A stretch of DNA of 22,072 nucleotides from an uncultured Solobacterium sp. Its GTDB lineage: Bacteria; Bacillota_I; Bacilli_A; Erysipelotrichales; Erysipelotrichaceae. The DNA is taken from positions 1 to 22,072 of the forward strand of contig CALEMV010000427.1 in assembly GCA_937910655.1 (NCBI GenBank), written 5' to 3'. The notes beneath the pieces are model-generated. The model searched no databases and was not told the origin of the DNA. It worked only from the letters and a program-made list of their open reading frames with translations. Made by a program: the position numbers and the translations under genes. Positions within the stretch are counted from its first letter, which is position 1. Every line of letters starts with the position of its first letter. This document shows positions 6,526 through 12,804 of this stretch, piece after piece.

Positions 6526-7302
6526 ATGAGAGTACTGTTTTTAGGAGATATCGTCGCAAAGAGCGGACGAGATGCAGTTCTAGCGCAACTAGACTCATTA
6601 AAAGAACAATATCAACCAGATTTCATCATTGTAAATGCAGAGAATTCTGCACACGGCAAAGGGATTACATTTAAAATCTATAATCAATTACTCCTAGCAG
6701 GTGTCGATGTTATTACACTTGGTAATCATGCCTTCTCCAAAACAGAGATTCTAAATCATCTTCCTTCAATGAATCATGCAGTACGACCTGCCAATATGGA
6801 ACCATTCCATATTGGAAAAAGTTATGTGATCAAAGAAGTGAATGGAAAACATATTGCGGTAGTAAATCTAGTTGGGAAAGTATTTATGGATGTTTGTCGT
6901 GAAGACCCTGTCATCACGATGGAAAAACTCTTGAAAGAAATTGATGCAGATATGATTTTTGTTGATTTACATGCAGAAGCGACTGCTGAAAAAATGACCT
7001 TTGCAAATTACTTTGCGCCAAGAGTAACTGCCGTTATTGGTACACATACACATGTACAAACTGCGGATGAACAGATTCTTAACGGTTGTGCATATATCAC
7101 AGATGCTGGAATGTGTGGGGTATATGCGTCGATATTAGGAAGAGATACTGAGGAAGTCATTGCTAGAAGTATCTATAATGAATCCACACGCTATACACCT
7201 GCACAGGGTCCGGCAGTTATCTCTGGTGTCCTCGTCGATATCGATGACAAAACAAATCGAGCAAACTGCATTGAACGGATTCAAATTCGTCCGAAAGGTT
7301 AG
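6526..7302 (+). CDS. ymdB: YmdB-family metallophosphoesterase
   Basis: In B. subtilis YmdB is a cytoplasmic 2',3'-cyclic nucleotide phosphodiesterase that affects biofilm and motility gene expression, and it is encoded next to rny. The 258-residue protein has the family's metal-binding pattern: FLGDIV (D8), VNAENSAHGKGI, TLGNHAFSK, DLHAEATAEK and GTHTHVQTAD. Length fits B. subtilis YmdB at about 264. The start is ATG 6526, seven bases after AGGGGA (6513-6518). An in-frame TTG at 6502 lies inside the preceding terminator and is rejected. Confidence 0.92.
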   Translation: MRVLFLGDIVAKSGRDAVLAQLDSLKEQYQPDFIIVNAENSAHGKGITFKIYNQLLLAGVDVITLGNHAFSKTEILNHLPSMNHAVRPANMEPFHIGKSYVIKEVNGKHIAVVNLVGKVFMDVCREDPVITMEKLLKEIDADMIFVDLHAEATAEKMTFANYFAPRVTAVIGTHTHVQTADEQILNGCAYITDAGMCGVYASILGRDTEEVIARSIYNESTRYTPAQGPAVISGVLVDIDDKTNRANCIERIQIRPKG

Positions 7303-7304
7303 CA

Positions 7305-7334
7305 TTTACTAACAAAATAGTAGGGTGCTATACT
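7305..7334 (+). promoter_or_regulatory. Promoter of the ferredoxin gene
   Basis: TTTACT (7305-7310), an 18-bp spacer and TATACT (7329-7334). The -10 is extended, with TGC immediately before it. It begins two bases after the ymdB stop codon. Confidence 0.65.
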
Positions 7335-7364
7335 TTATGTAGTTCATAAAGGAGGACTCGAATA

Positions 7365-7544
7365 ATGCCAGTTACAGTTGATAAGGATACTTGTATCGGT
7401 TGTGGTGCTTGCGTAGGAGTTTGCCCAGTAGCAGCACTCGCTTTAGATGAAAATGGAAAGTCCGGATGCGATGAAGACACATGTATTTCATGCTTCTCAT
7501 GCATTCCAGTTTGCCCAGTTTCAGCTATCACAGAAAAGAACTAA
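7365..7544 (+). CDS. 2[4Fe-4S] ferredoxin, clostridial type
   Basis: This is a small soluble electron carrier for anaerobic redox enzymes. The 59-residue protein begins MPVTVDKDTCIGC and has two complete cluster motifs: C10-x2-C13-x2-C16-x3-C20-P and C40-x2-C43-x2-C46-x3-C50-P. One extra Cys is at 35. The two halves are related, as expected of the duplicated ferredoxin fold. A strong AAAGGAGG (7348-7355) lies nine bases before the ATG. It has its own promoter and terminator, so it is a monocistronic, probably highly expressed gene. Its enzyme partner is not encoded in the window. Confidence 0.95.
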   Translation: MPVTVDKDTCIGCGACVGVCPVAALALDENGKSGCDEDTCISCFSCIPVCPVSAITEKN

Positions 7545-7551
7545 ATATAAG

Positions 7552-7576
7552 AAAATCGGTGCCCACCGATTTTTTT
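7552..7576 (+). terminator. Intrinsic terminator of the ferredoxin gene
   Basis: AAAATCGGT (7552-7560) pairs perfectly with ACCGATTTT (7565-7573) around GCCC and continues into T residues to 7576. Confidence 0.9.
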
Positions 7577-7590
7577 ATATCCATAGGTGA

Positions 7591-7618
7591 TTGACAAGTT
7601 GTTCTGCTTTGCTATGAT
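7591..7618 (+). promoter_or_regulatory. Promoter of the PTS operon
   Basis: A consensus -35 TTGACA (7591-7596), a 16-bp spacer and TATGAT (7613-7618) with an extended TGC element before it. The strong promoter fits a system controlled after initiation, by antitermination. Confidence 0.75.
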
Positions 7619-7630
7619 ATGTATAACAAA

Positions 7631-7659
7631 AGCGTGTTACTGGAAAGCAGGCATTAGCT
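7631..7659 (+). promoter_or_regulatory. Ribonucleic antiterminator (RAT) of PTS operon
   Basis: GTGTTACTGGAAAGCAGGCA (7634-7653) matches the core of BglG/SacY/LicT-family targets (TGTTACTG, a short loop, then GCAGGCA). The outer bases AGC (7631-7633) pair with GCT (7657-7659). The last four bases overlap the 5' arm of the following terminator, so the two structures exclude each other. The likely ligand is the CAT domain of the antiterminator encoded at 8159-8995, which would give autoregulation. Confidence 0.85.
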
Positions 7660-7693
7660 CATTGGAAAAACATTTTTTCTGATGGGCTTTTTT
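7656..7693 (+). terminator. Conditional terminator of PTS operon
   Basis: AGCTCATT (7656-7663) pairs with GATGGGCT (7681-7688), using G-U pairs. An inner GAAAAA/TTTTTTC stem extends the hairpin, and a T tract follows. It lies between the RAT and the EIIA ribosome site (GGGAGG 7697-7702). Confidence 0.85.
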
Positions 7694-7707
7694 CGTGGGA
7701 GGTACGT

Positions 7708-8172
7708 ATGTTCTTATTTCATAAAAAATCAATGATCTATTCACCATGCGATGGTACATTTAAACCATTAAGTGAAGTAAAGGATGAGGTATTCTCTAAA
7801 GAACTAATGGGAAAAGGCTTTGCGGTTATTCCTGACACAGGAGATATCCATTCACCGGTTGATGGTAAAGTCACAATGGTATTTCCAACAAAACATGCGA
7901 TTGGTATTACAGATAAAAACAATATTGAATATATTTTGCATATTGGCATCGATACTGTACAGTTAAAAGGGGCAGGCTTTGAGGTATGCGTACAAGAAGG
8001 AGACAGTGTAAAGGCTGGAGACTTACTTGTAAATTGTGATTTAGCTATGCTAAAACAGGCAGGTTATCAAACAGATGTTCTTGTGATCGTTACTAGTCAT
8101 AAGGATGTACGCATTAAACAAGCACGTACCCTAAAAGTAAAGGATGAGATAGCATATTGTGAAAACATATAA
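7708..8172 (+). CDS. PTS glucose-family EIIA component
   Basis: This cytoplasmic phosphocarrier takes phosphate from HPr and passes it to an EIIB domain. The 154-residue protein is a stand-alone EIIA of the glucose (Crr-like) family: YSPCDGTFKPLSEVKDEVFS is the family N-terminus, HSPVDGKVTMVFPTKHAIGI contains the conserved H63, and YILHIGIDTVQLKG contains the phosphorylated H78, equivalent to H75 and H90 of E. coli EIIA-Glc. It supplies the EIIA function that the EIICB of the same operon lacks. Its end overlaps the antiterminator gene by 14 bases, which suggests translational coupling. Confidence 0.93.
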   Translation: MFLFHKKSMIYSPCDGTFKPLSEVKDEVFSKELMGKGFAVIPDTGDIHSPVDGKVTMVFPTKHAIGITDKNNIEYILHIGIDTVQLKGAGFEVCVQEGDSVKAGDLLVNCDLAMLKQAGYQTDVLVIVTSHKDVRIKQARTLKVKDEIAYCENI

Positions 8173-8995
8173 TATTGCAAAAATACTAAATCATAACGTC
8201 GTTGTATGTCGTAGTGATGAAGATTCTAGAGAGTATATTATCTTTGGAAAGGGTATTGGTTTCCAAAGACGAGAAAACGATATTGTTCCTGCAGAACATA
8301 TTCAAAACGTATATGAACTTGTTGATTTAAAAGATCGTAGACGTTATGAAGAGTTAGTAAATAGTGCAGATGATGAAGTAGTAGAAGTTACAGAAGAAGT
8401 AATCAGTGAGATGACTAACAGCTTTGGTGCATATGATAAGCGTATTCACCTTGCGTTGCTTGATCATATTCAGTTTAGTGTAAAGCGTTACCGTGAAAAG
8501 ATTACAGTTAAGAATGTATTCACGGATGAAATTCGGTTCTTATATCCAAAGGAATTTCAATTTGCAAAAGAAGTACTTGCGAAGATTAACGAACGTTTGG
8601 GTATTCATTTAGATGACAGCGAGATTGGTTTTATATGCATGCATATTCACGCTGCTTTACAGGGTGAAAGTGCCAGCCTTTCTACGATGATTGCACAGAT
8701 ATTAACAGAAACAATCGCAATCATCGAAAGAGAAATGCAAATCAACCTCAATGATTATGAAGTAGCGAAGCAGCGTTTGATAACACACTTGAAGTTTGCG
8801 ATTAAACGCTCGTTAGATGGGGTTGAAATTAATAACCTAATTGGTGATCTTGTTCATGATAAGTATCGCAAGTCATATCAGATTGCATGCATGATAGGGG
8901 ATCACATTGAAAATACATATGGCATCAATATCGGAGAAGGAGAAAGATGCTATCTAACGATACACTTACAAAATATTGTGATGTATCGCAAATAA
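8159..8995 (+). CDS. BglG/LicT-family transcription antiterminator
   Basis: The RNA-binding antiterminator stabilises the RAT hairpin so that polymerase reads past the leader terminator; PTS phosphorylation of its PRD domains sets its activity. The 278 residues comprise an N-terminal CAT RNA-binding domain (about 1-58, with KILNHNVVV and GKGIGFQ typical of the family), PRD1 (about 70-170) and PRD2 (about 175-278). The four regulatory histidines are present: H103 (LALLDHI), H162 or H164 (CMHIH), H210 (THLKFA) and H269 (TIHLQN), at nearly the same spacing as LicT H100, H159, H207 and H269. The start is GTG 8159, within the EIIA gene, with AGGATGAG (8141-8148) upstream. Whether it should be called GlcT- or LicT-like cannot be settled from motifs alone. 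Confidence 0.92.
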   Translation: MKTYNIAKILNHNVVVCRSDEDSREYIIFGKGIGFQRRENDIVPAEHIQNVYELVDLKDRRRYEELVNSADDEVVEVTEEVISEMTNSFGAYDKRIHLALLDHIQFSVKRYREKITVKNVFTDEIRFLYPKEFQFAKEVLAKINERLGIHLDDSEIGFICMHIHAALQGESASLSTMIAQILTETIAIIEREMQINLNDYEVAKQRLITHLKFAIKRSLDGVEINNLIGDLVHDKYRKSYQIACMIGDHIENTYGINIGEGERCYLTIHLQNIVMYRK

Positions 8996-9003
8996 TGGTT
9001 CGT

Positions 9004-9032
9004 ACATGTGTAGTAAGGGGTATTACACATGT
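9004..9032 (+). repeat. Intercistronic hairpin between antiterminator and EIICB genes
   Basis: ACATGTGTA (9004-9012) pairs perfectly with TACACATGT (9024-9032). Three more pairs (one G-U) extend the stem to 12 bp around the loop AGGGG. There is no T tract, so it is not a terminator. It ends eight bases before the EIICB ribosome site and may mark mRNA processing or stabilise the EIICB-nanE part of the transcript. Confidence 0.7.
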
Positions 9033-9052
9033 GGAATATAAGGAGGATATTT

Positions 9053-10552
9053 ATGTTTAAGATGCTTCAAAAGATTGGTAAAGCATTTATGTTACCTATC
9101 GCAATTTTACCAGCTGCTGGTTTATTGTTAGGTATTGGTGGTGCTTTATCCAACCCTACAACAGTGGCGACTTATCCTGTATTAAATAATCCAGTATTAC
9201 AGGGTGTCTTCACAATTATGAGTGCTGCGGGAACAGTTGTTTTCGCAAATCTAGCAATGTTATTGTGCGTAGGTCTATGTATTGGCCTTGCAAAGCGTGA
9301 CAAGGGAACTGCTGCCTTAGCGGGTGTTGTTGGTTTCTTAGTTATGAACGCTACAATCACTTCTTTATTAGGTATTTTTAATCCAGATGGTGCTTCCATT
9401 GATACTGGTGTTGTTGGTGCAATCGTTGTTGGTTTAGTTGCCGTAACATTACACAACAAATATCAAAATATTGAACTTCCACAGGTACTTGGATTCTTTG
9501 GTGGTTCACGTTTCGTACCAATTGTTACTTCATTTGCAAGTATCTTCATTGGTGCAGTGTTCTTCTTAGTATGGCCACCATTCCAACAGTTATTAGTATC
9601 TACAGGTGCATTCATTGCACAAGCAGGTCCAGTTGGAACATTCTTCTATGGATTCTTAATGCGTTTATGTGGAGCGGTTGGTTTACACCACATGATTTAT
9701 CCAATGTTCTGGTACACAGAGCTTGGTGGTGTTGAAACTGTTGCAGGTGTTGCTGTAGCAGGCGCACAGAAGATCTTCTTTGCACAGTTAGCAGATCCAA
9801 ATCATGTAGGTCTATATACAGAAGGAACACGTTTCTTCGCTGGTCGTTTCTCAACAATGATGTTCGGCTTACCAGCCGCATGTCTTGCTATGTACCACTG
9901 CGTACCAAAGGAAAGAAGAAGCAAGTACAAGGGCTTATTCTTAAGTGTTGCCTTAACATCCTTTATCACAGGTATTACAGAACCAATCGAATTCATGTTC
10001 TTGTTCGTAAACCCAATTCTTTATGTTATTCACTCATTCTTTGATGGTGTAAGTTTCTTTATCGCAGATATTCTCAATATCTCTATTGGTAATACATTCT
10101 CTGGTGGTGTGATTGACTTTACACTCTTTGGTATCCTACAAGGAAACGCAAAGACAAACTGGATTTTAGAAATTCCATTTGGTTTGGTATGGGCATGTCT
10201 ATACTACACATTCTTCAGATGGTACATTACAAAGTTCAATGTTATGACTCCTGGTCGTGGCGAAGAAAGTGATGATGCGGAGCCAGTTGTAGAGACAAAG
10301 TCTACACTGAAGGAAGATAGTCACAAGATTATCGCTGCTTTAGGTGGTAAGGAAAATATCGAAGACGTTGACGCATGTATTACACGTTTACGTGTAAGTG
10401 TGAAGGACGTTAAGAAGGTTGATAAGGATGCACTGAAGAAGTTAGGTGCTACTGATGTTCTTGAAGTTGGTGGAGGAATCCAAGCTATCTATGGTGCAAA
10501 GGCTATCCTCTACAAGAACAACATCGTAGAAATCTTAGGTATTGATGAATAA
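9053..10552 (+). CDS. PTS glucose/N-acetylhexosamine-family EIICB transporter
   Basis: This membrane permease imports and phosphorylates a hexose or amino sugar. The 499-residue protein opens with MFKMLQKIGKAFMLPIAILPAAGLLL, diagnostic of glucose-family EIIC, and continues through the multi-helix EIIC domain with the substrate-site motif GITEPIEFMF. A charged linker (about 400-425) follows, then an EIIB domain with the phosphorylated C442 in VDACITRLRVSV. No EIIA is fused, and the EIIA gene is in the same operon. AGGAGG (9041-9046) lies six bases before ATG 9053; an in-frame ATG at 9029 has no ribosome site and falls in the intercistronic hairpin. Linkage to nanE suggests an amino sugar (GlcNAc, ManNAc or related), but glucose cannot be excluded. 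Confidence 0.92.
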   Translation: MFKMLQKIGKAFMLPIAILPAAGLLLGIGGALSNPTTVATYPVLNNPVLQGVFTIMSAAGTVVFANLAMLLCVGLCIGLAKRDKGTAALAGVVGFLVMNATITSLLGIFNPDGASIDTGVVGAIVVGLVAVTLHNKYQNIELPQVLGFFGGSRFVPIVTSFASIFIGAVFFLVWPPFQQLLVSTGAFIAQAGPVGTFFYGFLMRLCGAVGLHHMIYPMFWYTELGGVETVAGVAVAGAQKIFFAQLADPNHVGLYTEGTRFFAGRFSTMMFGLPAACLAMYHCVPKERRSKYKGLFLSVALTSFITGITEPIEFMFLFVNPILYVIHSFFDGVSFFIADILNISIGNTFSGGVIDFTLFGILQGNAKTNWILEIPFGLVWACLYYTFFRWYITKFNVMTPGRGEESDDAEPVVETKSTLKEDSHKIIAALGGKENIEDVDACITRLRVSVKDVKKVDKDALKKLGATDVLEVGGGIQAIYGAKAILYKNNIVEILGIDE

Positions 10553-11243
10553 TCAAGAAGTTATCGCTACCTTAAAGGGAAAACTTGTCATTTCTTGTCA
10601 AGCGCTGCCAGGAGAGCCGCTCTATACAGAAGCGGGTGGAATTATGCCGTTAATGGCATATGCGGCAGAACTAGCAGGAGCCAGTGGTATCCGTTGTAAC
10701 TCAGTACGAGATATTAACGAAATTCGTGCGAAGGTAAAACTTCCAACAATTGGAATTATCAAGCAAGATTATTTGGACTCACCAATTTATATAACCCCTA
10801 CATTTGAAGAGGTGAGTGCACTTGTACAAACAGGCACAGAGATTATTGCCTTAGACTACACAGATCGCATTCATCCAAATAACGTCAAGCGCGAAGAATT
10901 ATTCCATCAAATCAAACAAGCATATCCAAATCAACTACTCATGGCAGATATCTCAAATTTTTCAGAGGCGAAAGATGCAGTAGAAATTGGCTTTGACTTT
11001 GTAGGTACAACACTAAACGGTTACGTTGGCGATGTAAAGACAGAAGGGCCAAACTTTGATTTGGTATCCAGAATTGTCAATGAATTAGACTGTCGTTGTA
11101 TTGCGGAAGGTAGAATTCATGAGCCATCCCAAGCCCGTAAAATGCTAGAACTTGGAGCTTTTGCGGTTGTGGTTGGTGGAGCAATCACATGTCCACTTGA
11201 AATTGCGACAAGATTTATTAAAGAAATCAACAAGGACCGCTAA
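10545..11243 (+). CDS. nanE: N-acetylmannosamine-6-phosphate 2-epimerase
   Basis: NanE converts ManNAc-6-phosphate to GlcNAc-6-phosphate, the step that feeds sialic acid or ManNAc into amino-sugar catabolism. The 232-residue TIM-barrel protein has the family's LVISCQALPGEPLY start, R50 in SGIRCNSV, K73 in GIIKQDY, the segment EIIALDYTDR, and AEGRIHEP near the C-terminal phosphate-binding strands. The start is ATG 10545, overlapping the EIICB gene by eight bases; a TTG one codon upstream is less likely. Overlap with a PTS permease gene suggests the imported sugar becomes its substrate. No nanA lyase or nanK kinase is present, which fits import of ManNAc already phosphorylated by the PTS (inference). 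Confidence 0.92.
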   Translation: MNNQEVIATLKGKLVISCQALPGEPLYTEAGGIMPLMAYAAELAGASGIRCNSVRDINEIRAKVKLPTIGIIKQDYLDSPIYITPTFEEVSALVQTGTEIIALDYTDRIHPNNVKREELFHQIKQAYPNQLLMADISNFSEAKDAVEIGFDFVGTTLNGYVGDVKTEGPNFDLVSRIVNELDCRCIAEGRIHEPSQARKMLELGAFAVVVGGAITCPLEIATRFIKEINKDR

Positions 11244-11258
11244 ATGCGGTTCTTTTTC
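11234..11258 (+). terminator. Intrinsic terminator of the PTS-nanE operon
   Basis: GGACCGC (11234-11240) pairs with GCGGTTC (11246-11252), one G-U, followed by five T. The loop TAAAT carries the nanE stop codon. Confidence 0.8.
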
Positions 11259-11296
11259 TTGTGCATAACAGAAAACTATTCTGTATAATAATACAG
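11259..11296 (+). promoter_or_regulatory. Candidate miaB promoter with -10 inverted repeat
   Basis: A perfect TATAAT at 11284-11289 lies 20 bases before miaB. The best -35 (TTGTGC, 11259-11264) is 19 bases away, longer than ideal. The -10 is embedded in the perfect inverted repeat CTGTAT-AATA-ATACAG (11281-11296), which could be a small operator or chance. Confidence 0.4.
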
Positions 11297-11309
11297 ATAG
11301 AGGTTAAAG

Positions 11310-12743
11310 ATGAAAAGAGAAGATTTTATCCTTCCGGTTCATGCGGAAGAAAGAAAACGAACAAAGAAAAATACAGAGAGTACTTTTAGTAACTTTCAGA
11401 TAAGTGATGATATCGTAAATCTTGGTTATGGTAAGAAGTACTTTATACATACCTATGGCTGTCAAGCTAATGTACGTGATGGAGAAGCACTTGCAGGAAT
11501 GATGGAAATGATGGGCTATACAAGTACGAATGTTCCAGATGATGCGGATGTATTGTTCTTTAATACTTGTGCTATCCGTAAAGCGGCAGAAGACCGTGTA
11601 TTATCCGATGTAAATAAGCTACGTTACTTAAAGGATCAGCGCCCAACAACGGTATTCTGTATCTGTGGTTGTATGGCCCAGGAAGAAGAAACAGTCAAAC
11701 AGATTCTTTCTGTATCACCACATGTGGACTTAATTTTTGGTACCCATAATATTCACCGTATGCCAAATCTATTAGCAGAGGTAATTGAAAGTAATGAGCG
11801 CAAAGTAGAAGTATTCTCCCAAGAAGGAGATGTTGTCGAAGATGTACCAGTAAAGCGTTCCATGGATTCCAAGGGCTTTGTAAATATCATGTATGGATGT
11901 GATAAGTTCTGTACGTATTGTATCGTCCCTTATACACGTGGTAGAGAGCGCTCACGCCGAATGGAAGATATCCTAAGAGAAGTCGAAGAACTCAAAGCCA
12001 GTGGACGTAAGGAAGTTGTTTTGCTGGGTCAAAATGTTAATGCTTATGGTAAAGATTTAAAGATGGAAGATGGCTTTACACAACTGCTTGTGGCAGTTGC
12101 AAAAACTGGTATTGAACGTATTAGTTTCTATACAAGTCATCCAAGAGATTACAGTGAAACAACTATCGATGCGATGCGTGATTATCCAAACATCATGCCA
12201 TTCTTGCATCTACCTGTACAATCTGGATCAGATGAAGTATTACGTCGTATGGCACGTGGATATACAGTTGAAAGATACAAGCAGTTATACGATAATTTGA
12301 AGAAGAAAGTACCACATATTGCATTTACAACAGACCTCATTGTCGGTTTCCCAAATGAAACCGATGAAGAATTTGAAGCAACATTAGATCTTGTGCGTTA
12401 TTGTCGATTTGATATGGCATACGCATTTATCTATTCCCCAAGAGCAGGCACACCAGCCGCAAATATGGAAGATAATATTCCGCTAGAAGTAAAGAAGGAA
12501 AGACTTGCAAGACTCAATGACTTACTAACTGAGATAGCAGAAGAAAATAACCGTCGCTTCTTAGGTCAAACAGTTAGCGTTCTATGTATTGGAACGTCCA
12601 AGAGAAATAGAGAAGTCTATAGTGGATATAGTGCAGACAACAAACTTGTAAACTTCACAAGCGAAAAAGATTGTATCAATCAGATTGTAAATGTAGAAAT
12701 TACCGCAACACATAGCTATTATCTTGAGGGTAAAGTTCTGTAA
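11310..12743 (+). CDS. miaB: tRNA-2-methylthio-N6-dimethylallyladenosine synthase
   Basis: MiaB is a radical-SAM methylthiotransferase that adds a 2-methylthio group to i6A37 of tRNAs reading UNN codons. The 477-residue protein has the N-terminal UPF0004 domain with cluster ligands C51 (HTYGCQAN), C87 (FNTCAIR) and C121 (ICGCMAQ). The radical-SAM site is C197-x3-C201-x2-C204 in YGCDKFCTYCIVPYTRGRERSR, and a C-terminal TRAM domain occupies about 412-477. AGAGG (11299-11303) lies six bases before the ATG. In B. subtilis miaB (ymcB) also lies downstream of rny-ymdB and is followed by ymcA/ricA; no ricA follows here. Confidence 0.96.
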   Translation: MKREDFILPVHAEERKRTKKNTESTFSNFQISDDIVNLGYGKKYFIHTYGCQANVRDGEALAGMMEMMGYTSTNVPDDADVLFFNTCAIRKAAEDRVLSDVNKLRYLKDQRPTTVFCICGCMAQEEETVKQILSVSPHVDLIFGTHNIHRMPNLLAEVIESNERKVEVFSQEGDVVEDVPVKRSMDSKGFVNIMYGCDKFCTYCIVPYTRGRERSRRMEDILREVEELKASGRKEVVLLGQNVNAYGKDLKMEDGFTQLLVAVAKTGIERISFYTSHPRDYSETTIDAMRDYPNIMPFLHLPVQSGSDEVLRRMARGYTVERYKQLYDNLKKKVPHIAFTTDLIVGFPNETDEEFEATLDLVRYCRFDMAYAFIYSPRAGTPAANMEDNIPLEVKKERLARLNDLLTEIAEENNRRFLGQTVSVLCIGTSKRNREVYSGYSADNKLVNFTSEKDCINQIVNVEITATHSYYLEGKVL

Positions 12744-12767
12744 AATCGTCAGTATTTGTTCTATAAT
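12739..12767 (+). promoter_or_regulatory. Weak candidate promoter before the RNase J-like gene
   Basis: TATAAT at 12762-12767 has only a poor -35 (TGTAAA) 17 bases upstream, overlapping the miaB stop codon. There is no terminator after miaB, so readthrough is an alternative source of transcript. Confidence 0.3.
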
Positions 12768-12804
12768 AAAATAGGATTAAAAGTATTACTGGAGGATATA
12801 ATTT

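Noticed and set aside
12070..12300. 76-codon + strand ORF inside miaB
   Set aside because: It is an out-of-frame shadow of the radical-SAM domain.
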